Origin: Chondrus crispus
Lineage: Eukaryota > Rhodophyta > Florideophyceae > Gigartinales > Gigartinaceae
Assembly (NCBI RefSeq): GCF_000350225.1
Contig: NW_005179129.1
Coordinates: 60,629 to 124,628, forward strand
DNA: 64,000 bases
Direction: 5' to 3'
Every line of letters begins with the position of its first letter. Position 1 is the stretch's first letter. Below are positions 43,014-53,006 of this stretch, one piece after another. A program made the translations under genes and the position numbers. The notes under the pieces are model-generated. The model saw only the letters and a list, made by a program, of their open reading frames with translations, was not told where the DNA came from and did not search any database.

Positions 43014-44681
43014 CTAGCCACCAGCATCTCGAGATTCACACGTGACTAACGTCTCCGATATCTCTTTTTGTACTTTCACTGGGAGCTGCCCGCTCCGAAG
43101 AAGCTTAGGAAATTTGCAGAGAACGGAATCGATATAGATTTCGTCAGCATGGCCAACCGCAGGGCGAAATTTAGCTGTCAGCTCTGCAACTCCATTTTCG
43201 GGTTCCATCCATTGGACCCACAACACGGCGATGCGTTGCTCTTGCCCAGGAACATGATTGGTCTTTTTCCGCTTCACTATCGCTCCAACCCAGAATCTCC
43301 CGAACTTGAGCTGGGTGACGTGCGGTCGGACCACAACAAGATCTCCCACATTGTACTCCACGCCCGCGATCGGTATCTCATCCATGTCGAAGTCAGGCTC
43401 CTCATCGTCAGAGCCTGGCGAGAGCGACTCTCCGCATCGCCCATCAGGCAGCCGTTCTCTCTTGTATACTGCATCGCGTGTGTAATGCCCGTTGATCTCT
43501 GGACAAGTGCTTAGGTTCCAAGCGCATGGAACTTCGCCACCAAGTGTCAGTCTTGCGATGGGAGTTCTAAGAGCTTCCATGCTCGCCTGGGAACCGATCC
43601 GACGTTCAACTGCCTGAATGCGTCGCGTCATCCTGTGCGCGTCTTATGTAGTGCTCTTCTTGCGTACAAGAGGAGGAATTGTCATTTTTCGTACGTCTAA
43701 ACTTAGGCCTGGGCGCAGATACCCCCCCGGCAGCCCAGAAGACAGTACAGACACGGAACTCTGCGAAATTGGCCAAAGCTTGACCTCACACGTAGAGGCA
43801 CCTGCTGCGTCAACTGTGAATGAGAACTCGTGGTACACAGTAAATCCACTGAGCTCTGAGGACGGTCGAAGAAGCCTATTAACCTCGAACAGAGCTTTCG
43901 TGTTGATAGTTGAGTCAATATGTGATATGATCGGCTGCGGAGTGAAGCTCTCCCCAAGCGCGGCATGTAATTAAGGAATAGTGCATATGTTCTTATCACG
44001 GATGCCTGCCCCAGTCCTAGAAAACATCTGATCAATGTCCTCATGAGTTTGACCTTTAGGCAGATAACGTGCCACCACTTTTTTGAATACTCCTCGAACG
44101 ACAAGCAGCTCAAAATACCCATGAGTGAACGAGTTTTTGTTCTGGCGGGTGCAGTTGTCGAGTTGAACAAAGAGCACGGGCACGGGCCGTAATATGAGAT
44201 CCAAGGCTTGTAATCGGTTACTCTCGGATGTAATAACTCTGTGAATCACCTCGACTACAAGGTTGGATCCAGTTAGATTGTAGTCCTCCGCAGTGAACAA
44301 AAATGCTCCGGCACCAGCTGACTTGCCTCTGTAGTTCAGTACACCAATGAGATGTATGGGAATACCCAGCCCAATTGAAGAAGCCTTCGATTTGCTCGCA
44401 GAATGTGACAATGCGTACTTCACTTGATCAGCGCCGTCTACAATCAAGGAAATCGTCCTGTCAGGGCGGAGCTGCGCTTCGTCTCTTGTCGCGTAGTACA
44501 TGGCAAGACTTGCACGTACGAACTGGATATGCTCGGACCGTCTGCGCAGCGTATCCTCTCTTTGCTCCACGGTCAGAGGTCCATCCAAATCTTCGTCAAA
44601 CTCGACGCATGTATCACACCTAGCAAACCCGTGCAGTCGTCTCGTCTTGATCTCAAGTGCAACCTCCTTCCAGGTCCGCAC
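43014..44681 (-). pseudogene. DDE-transposase-like protein (DUF7869 type), locus 1
   Basis: The whole span is one reading frame interrupted by TAA at 43971-43973 and TAA at 43644-43646. Motifs: cysteine pair FARCDTCVEFDE, RTISLIVDGADQVKYAL with the first Asp, LFVQLDNCTRQNKNSF with the second, and LPKGQTHEDIDQMFSRTG. This D ... LDN--R-NKN ... G-THEDID-MFSR pattern is that of the DUF7869 family, abundant in eukaryotic transposon-like genes. After the catalytic part comes a beta-rich module (YNVGDLVVVRPH, FWVGAIVKRKK, RIAVLWVQWM) resembling a BAH or chromatin-reader fold. More N-terminal sequence lies upstream in other phases to about 44950. Same family as 50095-52324. Identification of the family is from memory. 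Confidence 0.55.
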
Positions 44682-45276
44682 AAAGTGCGTGTAACCGCAT
44701 GGGAGGCGACCAAGCGCCCTCTCAGTAGTCTTCCCACACCTCTATTTTGTTGCGTTGTGGGAGATGGAAAACATCGCGTTCCGGACTGTGGTCAGCGTCG
44801 CTAGATTTCACTCCGAGAAGATACGCAGCAAGAAGGGTGTGCTTGCTGCCATCCAAAGATCTTGCGCGCCTATTTGCATACGGTGAAGACGGCGCATGCG
44901 GAGTACCAAACACACTATTACGTAAGTCCGGCGACGCTGTTGTTACACTGCACATGTATGAACGACAGACTAAGAACAGTGATTGGTTATTAAAAAGATT
45001 TTTCCTTCTTAAAAAGAACTGCGTTTGAATATTGCCTAAGCCGAATTTAAGCCTATTTATGGCTTTTAGACATAGGTCGCCAATTCCGGAAAGTATATTT
45101 ATTCTTTGCACACTGCAACAAAGTGTGTAATTTTTGTGAAACTGTAAAATTCACGGTTTCAAAGAGTGAATAATTCCTGGGAGTCATGATGTAGATCAAT
45201 TTCCTCTACCTTTATGTCGATGAACTACAGATTCGACAATCTTGACCCATGAAGTGCGGAGGCAATGTCGCAGAAA

Positions 45277-45325
45277 GAGATTGCATATAGCTGGCATTTC
45301 AGAGATGCCAGCTATATGCAATCTC
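45277..45325. repeat. 49-bp perfect hairpin in the left arm
   Basis: Two 21-base arms, starting GAGATTGCATATAGC and ending GCTATATGCAATCTC, are separated by a 7-base loop. The right-arm copy (58553-58601) has one mismatch. Lies at the 5' edge of the trehalose-phosphatase fragment. Confidence 0.8.
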
Positions 45326-45550
45326 GCAGTCAGTCGAGCACATGATGCTCGGCAAGCGCTCGAGGAGGTGCTACACGGCAGTCCGATGGAGGTCTTGATG
45401 GGGCAAAAACTCCTTTACGTTCGACCGCGAGGGTTGCACAAAGGAGCAGCGGTGGCTGAAGTGTTGAGACGCTTCGATGTCGAGGGTGAGACGCCGGACT
45501 GAGTTTGTTCTATTGGTGACGACCGAACCGATGAAGACATGTTTAAATAA
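45326..45550 (+). pseudogene. Trehalose-6-phosphate phosphatase-domain fragment (left arm)
   Basis: Trehalose-phosphate phosphatases belong to the HAD superfamily and have C-terminal motifs for phosphate and magnesium binding. Seen: LEEVLHGSPMEVLMGQKLLY, VRPRGLHKGAAVAEVLRRF, an in-frame TGA at 45500-45502 where the family usually has an aromatic residue, then IGDDRTDEDMFK and TAA at 45548-45550. The last string is the hallmark HAD motif of this family. Only about 75 codons survive. The right arm has the same TGA, so the stop predates the duplication. Confidence 0.65.
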
Positions 45551-45757
45551 ATATATCGCAATGCTGACGGGAAGAATATTAGTGTTCACACATGTACAGT
45601 TGAACCGAAGAGCACTTCAGCCAATTATTACGTACAGCATGTTGATGAAGTGCGTGACTAGTTGGAAAGGCTCACACAAGTAGATGTAAATTCGCCTTGA
45701 TGGGGCATAAAATATTTGTATAGGAGGGAGACATCGCATCTTCTCAGAGCCTGTCGC

Positions 45758-46352
45758 TTAATGTTTTAGTCTCGGCCTTGCCTCCCTCCTCTCACTCCGT
45801 CGCTTGCTCGTGCACACATTGTTAGGATCGTCTAGCCTGTTTGGCAGCCAACCGTTAACAGTTGGACCCCTTTCCACATCTACCAGAATGCGATGGCCCC
45901 CTGACCTCATCCGGTTCGTTTCTCGCTATGCAATCTTCATATCGCGTTCTCGTTCAAACTCAACAAATGCGTAGTCTCTCAAAACTCCCTCTCGATCTAA
46001 TGGCATAACAGTTGCCACAGGGCCATATGCCTCGAATGCATCCTGCAATGACTTCTCCACCATGGTAAAGGGCAGATTAGCAGTAAAGAGCGTGCAATAC
46101 GCAGTTTTTGTCTTTGCAGAATCGTCGCTTTTTGGGTCCCATTGGTCTCCTCTCGTTTTTAACGATTTCCGAAGCCTTCTTCAACGCAGCTTTCCGAACA
46201 CGCCGCCTTCTTTGAGCAGGTGCTTCAAAGGGTGTCTCCGGCTTGCTCTCACTTTCATCAGCCATTTTCATATCGAGGGGTTCGGGGGAGAGGAGAGAGG
46301 AAGAAGGTCGAGGCGGCGACGGCGTCTCGCGGGACAACTCTGCAGCCTCCAT
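45758..46352 (-). pseudogene. SNRNP70: U1 snRNP 70K protein pseudogene (left arm)
   Basis: U1-70K binds stem-loop I of U1 snRNA through one RRM. From ATG 46352 the frame gives a short N-terminus, then TPFEAPAQRRRRVRKAALKK. The reading then needs a one-base shift: the RRM frame begins as QWDPKSDDSAKTKSAYCTLF in the right arm. It continues through FEAYGPVATVMPLDREG, DYAFVEFERERDMKIA, an in-frame TAG, then ILVDVERGRTVNGW and a stop at 45758-45760. The YAF-EFE-ERDM and VDVERGRTV-GW strings are diagnostic. The usual U1-70K N-terminal tail is absent. Both lesions are shared with the right arm. Confidence 0.75.
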
Positions 46353-46797
46353 TGCGGTGGGGACCACTGCAGGACTTGAAAATGGATAAGATGTGGGCGA
46401 GTGCAGTAATGATGCGGATAGGAAGCGTAAATATCACCACCCGAATCCGCCCCTAGGGGTGAAGGCGGGAGAAGGAAGAGAAGAACGACTGGGGGAAGTG
46501 CAAGAGAGGATGGCGAGCGATCCGTTTTTGGGGCGAGCGCAGGCTGTTCACTTGCCACACGCTCACGCGGCGTGGCACGTATGCCCGAGTCACAATACTG
46601 ATCCATAGATATAAATATTCCTATTACATAAAAAATTACATCCCGCAGCGCCTGCGCCGCGCGCTAGTGTGCCGCGCGCTGGTATGCCGCGCGCTGGACA
46701 CGTACCGCCTGCAGAGCGAGGTGTATGTCATGGAGCGCGCGAAGAGGCGCCCCCATCCGCACGCGGCACGACCGCGTCCTGGAGACCCCGCTCGTAA

Positions 46798-47520
46798 TTG
46801 CCCTTCATCCCGTTTCGTCGTGTGAGCCCACCATGGCGGTCTCCATTCGTTATCCGTTTCGTCCTTCTCATCTTCGTCTTCCTTCTCACATTCTCGGTTG
46901 TCCAAAGCCAGAAGCAGCCCTTCAAGCCTCACCAACAAACTGCACATGACAACAGCACCCCACCCCCAGGACTAGCTGGGGGCAATGGACCGGGTGGTCC
47001 CGGCGCTGGCCCCCTCCCTTCCCATCCACCCAGTACGTTGCTCCGCAAAGTCGCCATCGCAGTCATCTCTATTGCTACTGGCTCTGCCATCATCACCATC
47101 CTCGCTTGTGCCTGGTGCTGTGTGCTGCCCCCAGGGCGCTCCAACATGGACAAGAGTCCAGCCGGCCATACTAAGACTATCCCCCTTCCTCCTGCTGTCT
47201 CGCCACCCTACCCGGACGACGCGCTCACCGGCTATCACACTCAACCTCTCGCTAAGGAACATATTTATCAATACTCGCCGGATTTCGCCATGTCGAACAG
47301 CACAACTGTGTTTTGTTTTCTTGTTCAGCTGCTCCCCGCTCCGACCCCTCCGTCATGCTGCGCACTTACACCCGCACCACCGTCCCGCGGGCGCCCTCAC
47401 CCATCCTCGCCCCACATTGAGCAAAAGGGTCCCGCTTCTCCCCGTTCCACCCGCCCACACATTTGCCGCATCTTACCACCACCTCTTTACCCTCTCACTT
47501 CCCGCCCCTTGCACCTCTGA
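46798..47520 (+). CDS. Putative secreted/membrane protein, uncertain
   Basis: A 240-codon frame with an N-terminal hydrophobic stretch (FVIRFVLLIFVFLLTFSVV) that looks like a signal peptide, a proline/glycine-rich spacer, a second hydrophobic segment (KVAIAVISIATGSAIITIL, then ACAWCC), and a proline-rich tail. A type I single-pass protein is plausible. A possible intron runs from GTGTTTTG to TTGTTCAG near 47308-47327, which would change the C-terminus; downstream frames to 47930 keep coding-like composition (LDSLQLDDVLVEEYLLAKP). No family recognised. It lies between the inverted arms, next to other gene fragments. Confidence 0.35.
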   Translation: MPFIPFRRVSPPWRSPFVIRFVLLIFVFLLTFSVVQSQKQPFKPHQQTAHDNSTPPPGLAGGNGPGGPGAGPLPSHPPSTLLRKVAIAVISIATGSAIITILACAWCCVLPPGRSNMDKSPAGHTKTIPLPPAVSPPYPDDALTGYHTQPLAKEHIYQYSPDFAMSNSTTVFCFLVQLLPAPTPPSCCALTPAPPSRGRPHPSSPHIEQKGPASPRSTRPHICRILPPPLYPLTSRPLHL

Positions 47521-48117
47521 CCCCCAACCATCGCCTCTTAACCCCCCTGTAGGGGGGTGAAGAGGCCCCCGGCGGCTCCCACCGCCGCATCCAGTCGCGC
47601 AACTTCTCCGAGGTCGACTTCATGGACTCCGGCCCGGGCCGCTCGCTCATGTCCGAGCCGCGGTCCTCGGCCTGCAGGACGAGCTCGACTCGCTGCAGCT
47701 CGACGACGTCCTCGTCGAGGAGTACTTGCTCGCCAAGCCAGTACTGCGCACATTTCTTTCGCAACTTTGTTCACACCAAGACGCCACCCTCATGCCCTCC
47801 TTTTTCGGTTCTCGCTCCACCTGGTCTATCTGTATACTTTTCTGTATTTGTACAACACTCTTGTACATCGTGCTTTCTTCTACGAAAGAGGCGTCATACC
47901 ACTTTCTCATTTATTAGCATGCTAGTTCCTTAAGCCCATCTCCTCACCTTGCCCTTTGCCACCTTCTCCACTGGGTTGTACAATAAAGTTGAATCGTCTA
48001 GTCGACACATCCCGACATCTTAGTACACATTGGCTTCCCAGCTTCGTTATGTTCAACTCCGCGTTCGGTGCTCGGGGTTCACTAAACTTCCTTCCGTGCC
48101 TCTGAATTTCGCTTTGA

Positions 48118-48530
48118 TCAAACCTTGCCGCTGCAATCTATAGCGCTAATAGACCCATCATCATAAACCGCTACTGTCTTCATCCCCTTCATTTCAAACG
48201 TCGTTCCCCAAACCGAATCTCGGTGTCCCTTACAGATATACAAAGTTTCCCCCATCCGCCGATCCCAAATATTGACAGTCCTATCACTCCCCCGCTCACA
48301 ATAAAGTCCGAATCATCTGACCCGGCCGCACTCAGAACCAACCCTTCATGCCCCCGACATGTCTTTGCAGCATGCCCAGAGCCTAAGTCATTGGTGTTCA
48401 GCAACTGGACATCCGAAGCCGTGAGCAAGAGTCGCGAGTTATTCTTCAAACCTGATATCGATCGCACTGCACCCCCGTGTTTGGCCATATCCCGGTACAA
48501 CATTCTCATGGGTAATGTCCTCAGTTCCAA
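48118..48530 (-). pseudogene. WD40 repeat fragment, Ski8/WDR61-like
   Basis: Ski8/WDR61 proteins are seven-bladed propellers of the Ski and Paf1 complexes. Three blades are visible: LLLTASDVQLLNTNDL, CRGHEGLVLSAAGSDDSDFI and, after a one-base shift in a G run near 48290, SDRTVNIWDRRMGETLYICK, GHRDSVWGTTFEMKG and AVYDDGSISAIDC to a stop at 48118-48120. GH-x-D/S-VW and the terminal D-S-I---DC fit the last blade of this subfamily. The 5' part is missing. Subfamily assignment is tentative; WD40 is secure. Confidence 0.5.
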
Positions 48531-48604
48531 TTTTGGTGAAGCGCTCTATCACAACTTGCACCGCTAAGATAGTCGATTGAGATTGTTTGGATCTGGTTGA
48601 GAGG

Positions 48605-48861
48605 CTATCGATTCGCGAAGAGCATGTCAGTTATATAGTGAAGTAGATTAAAGCCTCGGCCCCGTCCCTTCGTTTCAGACAGCTTCTGGAGGGTCTCAAG
48701 TCTGAAGCCGCGCGCTGATCCCTTCGCTGTTCCAGCTTTAAGAAATTACCGACGGTCAGAATCGCGACCAACACTTTCTCAAAGCTTTTCGACTGTAGGA
48801 CTATCTCTTGAACAATCTCGTTGAGATCGGCGGCACGCCCAAGCAAGTCTGCATCTTCCAC
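48605..48861 (-). pseudogene. Formin FH2-domain fragment
   Basis: FH2 domains nucleate actin filaments. Seen: QSKSFEKVLVAILTVGNFLK, then after a one-base shift near 48735, AGTAKGSARGFRLETLQKL and GRGFNLLHYITDML to a stop at 48605-48607. The sequence S--F---L--IL--GN-L--GTAKG-A-GF-L--L-KL---K----FNLLHY is the core FH2 signature. Only the C-terminal FH2 half is left. It lies next to other host fragments inside the inverted repeat. Confidence 0.6.
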
Positions 48862-48908
48862 GCTATACTTTTCTTCATATCACTCCAGAGCTTGGTCGGA
48901 AAAGTCGT

Positions 48909-50042
48909 CTATGGAGACACCCTCAGGTGGTTCCAGGTATTCGAAGAATAGGTCGACACCGAAGTCATCAATTGTCTCAAACTCTGTCGCGAGGGGTGGG
49001 GCCATTCGACATCCTGAAAGCGCACGAAGTGATACGGAGGTTGGAGGAAGCCTGTGTGACCTGTAGTTGTAAAAGGTGGTTTGGTGTCGTCGGAAATAGG
49101 GACCCAGTGCTCGAATACAAGAAGGGTATCGCCTGAAATGACCTCGTTGGTGGCCAATGAAGCATAACCTGTACCAATCATGGCATCGTTTCCCAGACCA
49201 TTGTCCTCTTGCAGAATAGTGGTGCACTCTTTGGTCTGGTTCCGACCTGCTTGAAATATGCGTACAATGGGAATCCAGGGCTGGTCATCAATCTTGACAG
49301 TTCCCTGGACGAGAATCTTTGCTATTTGTATGGGGCGGTTGTTGGGGAGGACGGGGCGGATTCGCATCATTGTGAAGAATCGTAAATATTGTTACAAGGT
49401 GGGAACGCTTGTGATATCTTGCTCCATTTGACGCTCTGAGCACATCCCTGACTTCTTGACGAGATTCATGAAATGATCAAGGGCGTCGACACCATTCTTG
49501 TAGATACTGAAGTAGGTCAGGTAGGCGCGGGCGACAAGGGCAACGGCAGTGAGAGGCCGATAGCGGTCGGAGACTGCGTTGCGAGCGATGATGATAACAA
49601 TGTTCTGGGAGCCCATCTCCAACCCCTGCGCGAGCCATTGGTAGGGTGCACAGACAATCTCAAAGACGGAGGACAAGGAAGGGGCGAGATAGTACGGACC
49701 GAGATGGCTGGTGGTGGTAACGACGACGCCGGGGAGGATATCGGTCCTCCATGGCTCCTGACCTTGGGCACCGACGTCGAGGACGAGAGCGCATCGGGTT
49801 TCGCCATACTTCTTGTACGCCTGCTGCAGAGCGACTTTCCAATCTGAGACAAAGGTGTCCTCCTCGTAGAGAGCAATTAAGACGCCATCGGAAAGCTCTA
49901 CGATTTTGCGCGGCCTCGGCTTCTTATAAAAGGTGACTACTGTGCTGGGTACGAATTTCCCATTCCCTCCGTCCAAAAACCTTTTCTTGTATATTCGTTT
50001 ATTTTTGGGGCGCGTGCAGTGCAGTGTCATGAGCGAACACAC
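48909..50042 (-). pseudogene. Unidentified protein gene with one in-frame stop
   Basis: One reading frame from 50042 to 48909 interrupted only by TAA at 49392-49394. The first part (216 codons) has hydrophobic strand-like segments (CALVLDVGAQGQEPW, NIVIIIARNAVSD, ALVARAYLTYFSIYKNGVD); the second (153 codons) has RIRPVLPNNRPIQIAKILVQ, WIPIVRIFQAGRN, GDTLLVFEHWVPISDDTKPP. Codon use looks coding. I do not recognise the family. The phrase KNGVDALDHFMN faintly recalls the piggyBac G-VD--DQM motif, but nothing else supports that. Confidence 0.4.
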
Positions 50043-50094
50043 AGCCGCTCACAGCATAACATGCATCAATGTCTGGTAAATACCCGGAGGGTGT

Positions 50095-52324
50095 TCAACA
50101 TTCTCCAAATGGGTCTAGTGCTTCCCTAGTAAGGCGCTGGACAACATCCGGAATCTTACCGGTCGTGTTCAAGTCTGGAAAGTAAACGAGAACTGCCGCA
50201 GAGGGTATATCACTCTGTGATTGATCGTTTTGTTTCATCGGGGCGTAACGCCCAGTGTAGCATAAGCTTCCTCCTTTCTCTCCCTGCACAAGTTCGAACC
50301 ACCGCACAGTTAAAATGATATTGTTGCTATTTGCATTCTCAACATGTTCAATTCTTCCCAACCAAAATGGTGTCACTTCGGTCACGTTTGATCCGCAATT
50401 CACAGTCACCATGCTGCCCCTATCATATGAGCACGTTTCTTCCAGTGCCAATTCGGTTTCCGAATCATCATGTGATGCCTCAACTTCGCCGCAATCATCG
50501 CAAAAGGAAGCAAAATGCTGGAAGTCCCACTCTGGCGGGGCGGACTCCTTGCTTTCCATTGAGTCTATTTCAGAAAGAAGTGATAAAACATTTTCTCTGC
50601 ATCCAATTCTATTCTCTGTCACATTTATGCGCTTGCGATACGCGCTGATGTCAACTTTGGAGGGCTTATTTGTTTGTATGACTGGTGCTTTTCTCATATC
50701 TGGAACAAAATGGAGGAAAGAACCAATGAATCCTTCGGTTCTATCAAGTTTTTGAAGCGCTTCCCTCTTTTCCACCATTTTGTACCCGACCAGGCAGGTA
50801 ACATGAGCACCACCTCCTTCGAGCTCATGAGAATCATCCCGCTCGAAGACAAACTTTCTGAATGCGAGCATGTTGTTGATTCTCGACGCAACTGCACTTT
50901 GTTTATCACAAGCACCTGAAAATTGTTCATCCCAGAGACGCGGCTAGCATGTATGTTGTTTTGTACTGACGCGGAGTTTCCCCCTTGACTTTCAACAATG
51001 TGCCTGTGAAGTTCCGAAACACAGGCTGTATTCCTATCCCGCATGAAGACAGAAATTCGACTGAATCGGCGGTCAATGTCCTCATGTGTGTGCCCAACCG
51101 GTAAAAAGTTAACAACAATGCGGTTGAAGAGCCCTTTATGCACCATGTAATCACAAAATGCAAAAAGAAGCGATTCTTGTTGTCTTTTGATGTATTATCC
51201 AGCTGAACATTCAGCTCTTTCGGAAAACAACTCATACCTTGAGCTCTTTTTGCATCTCGCAACAGAAAAAGTGAGCGACATAGCGCATCAATTGTCTGAT
51301 TCGCACCTGAGGGGATGTTGTCGGCTGACGTGAAAAAACAAACGAAATGCTGTCCAGAAAGTGCCCCGTGATAGCAAACACCAGTGACCTTCTGCTTTAG
51401 AGGCTTCCCCGTATCTCTTTTTGTCGTCGTGTAGAAGCGCGGTAGTCCAAACTTCGCCTGGTCGGCCCCGTCAATAATTACAGAAAGAATTTCCTGGGGC
51501 CTTTCAATTGCGTTTGACTGAATGAGTCTATATTGTGCTCGCTCAGAGTGGATTTGCTTCAGATGTGCGCGGAATCCTTTCTTAAGTTTTTCTCTACATT
51601 TTTCATATCCTGTTTTCCTAGCAATTGACAGCAGACTCTCCTTAAAGCTTTTGCACGTGTCACAAACGGAAAAGCCGTGTCTTCGTCTACACTTGATATG
51701 TGAGGCATACCGTTTCCAAGTTTCGTAAAAGTGAGAAGAAGAGCACGCTCGACGGCCATACATCCCTTCATTTTCTCGAAACAGCGTGTAAACCAGGTAT
51801 TTATTTCCATGTGGGAGGTGCCCCTCGATGCTGTGCGGCATTTCATCTCCAATATCGTCAGCCAGGGCTCGCAGGAATGAAATCACCGAAGATTTTTTAG
51901 TTGAGCTCCCATCCGATCCCCCCATTCTCCCGGGGAGGCAGGAAGCGTTCGCTGAAGGTAGTTGCATGACATTGGAAATCATGGTCCTTGACACGTCCAG
52001 AGTGTCAATCACCATTCTCCAACAAACCTGCCAGCCGTCACAGTAGAAGTATCGCCGTGAGCGCTGTGGATCCAGAACGATTAGATCGACGAGGCGTGCC
52101 TTTCTTTCATCACGAGAAATTGACAGGAAATTCTCTCGCATTGACCTACACTTCTCTGTACCGACTTCGAAGACGCAAAGACGCTTGCAACAGCGTTTTG
52201 GCATCCAATTGTTGATATTCATGATGGATTGGCGTCGTGTCTTCTGTAATCGCGACTTCAATGATTTACGGTTGAGCGCGATTGGAACTTCTGATAGGGG
52301 AGGAGGATCTTCTAAGGTCGTCAT
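50095..52324 (-). pseudogene. DDE-transposase-like protein (DUF7869 type), locus 2, frameshifted
   Basis: Same family as 43014-44681. Frame one (52324-50927) contains the N-terminal zinc-like segment FSVCDTCKSFKESL, then ILSVIIDGADQAKFGLPRF and LNVQLDNTSKDNKNRFFLHF. A one-base shift near 51140 moves to the frame with LFNRIVVNFLPVGHTHEDID and RRFSRISVFMRD. A second shift near 50880 leads to the C-terminal frame (50871-50095) with FWLGRIEHVENANSNNIILT and VRWFELVQGEKGG, parallel to the FWVGAIVK...VLWVQW module at locus 1. The gene diverges from the ParB-methylase gene that starts at 53007. Confidence 0.55.
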
Positions 52325-53006
52325 GATATCGCTGTATGTGAAGGTTCAACGCTTCAGGTAGTAATGACGCACCTGCAAGTATGGACTGTGTGCAAGCACG
52401 CACTGCGGTGTGGGATCAAGAATGTGCAGCCGAAAGACTACATATCCCGTACTGGTATTCGGCTGGAACCCAAAAGTCAGCAGCCCGGATCACTGTGGTC
52501 TGTTTTCAAAATAGTAGATGTCAGGAAACTATATCAGATTCCTCTGCTGTGCTTTTAATTTTTTTTCTGAAGGTTACACTTCGAAGTGTTTATCAAAGTC
52601 CTTTTCTACGCCTGTCAAATGCCTTGACAGTGACAAATATTTGCCTTTACCAAGCAAGTATTGCGATTCCTACGCAAAACATTTCGTCAAAAGACGCGAA
52701 ATCATGGTAGAGCAACAGGAATTTGTTCAAGTGGGTGACTGATATCTATATCATCTGCCTTACCCCTAACCTTCCCGAAACTCTCACATTCGATCGACCT
52801 GTTCAAATGTTTGAACTCAATGTTCAAATCTTCGGAATGAGCGGTGATTCTCTCATTCGCCTACGATGGTTTTTGTGCCTACACAAAACAACATTCTAAA
52901 CAATTGCCCCGTACCCGAAGCCTTTGCTGAAGTCACAAGACTGGCGGCATTGCCTTTTACGATAGCCAAATCCTACAACTAAAGCGAGGCAGAAAGTCTT
53001 GCAGTC
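52325..53006. other. Divergent intergenic region of locus 2
   Basis: 682 bp between the divergently oriented transposase-like and ParB-methylase genes; it should contain both promoters. It holds GTTCAAATGTTTGAAC near 52802 (7-base arms) followed by another GTTCAAAT. AT-rich runs occur near 52555-52570. Short frames only. I see no long palindrome comparable to that at locus 1. Confidence 0.35.

Larger units (their letters stand above)
44976..46724 (+). repeat. Left arm of a 1.74-kb inverted duplication
   Basis: Reverse-complement match to 57168-58903, with only scattered substitutions and small indels by eye (a few percent). The outer end is AACAGTGATTGGTTATTAAA; the inner end is near CTGGACAC--ACCGCCTGCAGAGCGAG. 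The arm carries a trehalose-phosphatase fragment, a 49-bp hairpin and a U1-70K pseudogene, with identical lesions in both arms. No clear target duplication flanks the pair (gactaag on the left, gaaggtc on the right). Confidence 0.85.

Noticed and set aside
49392-50042. piggyBac transposase, from the phrase KNGVDALDHFMN
   Set aside because: No DDD catalytic pattern and no zinc finger was visible; one short resemblance is not enough.
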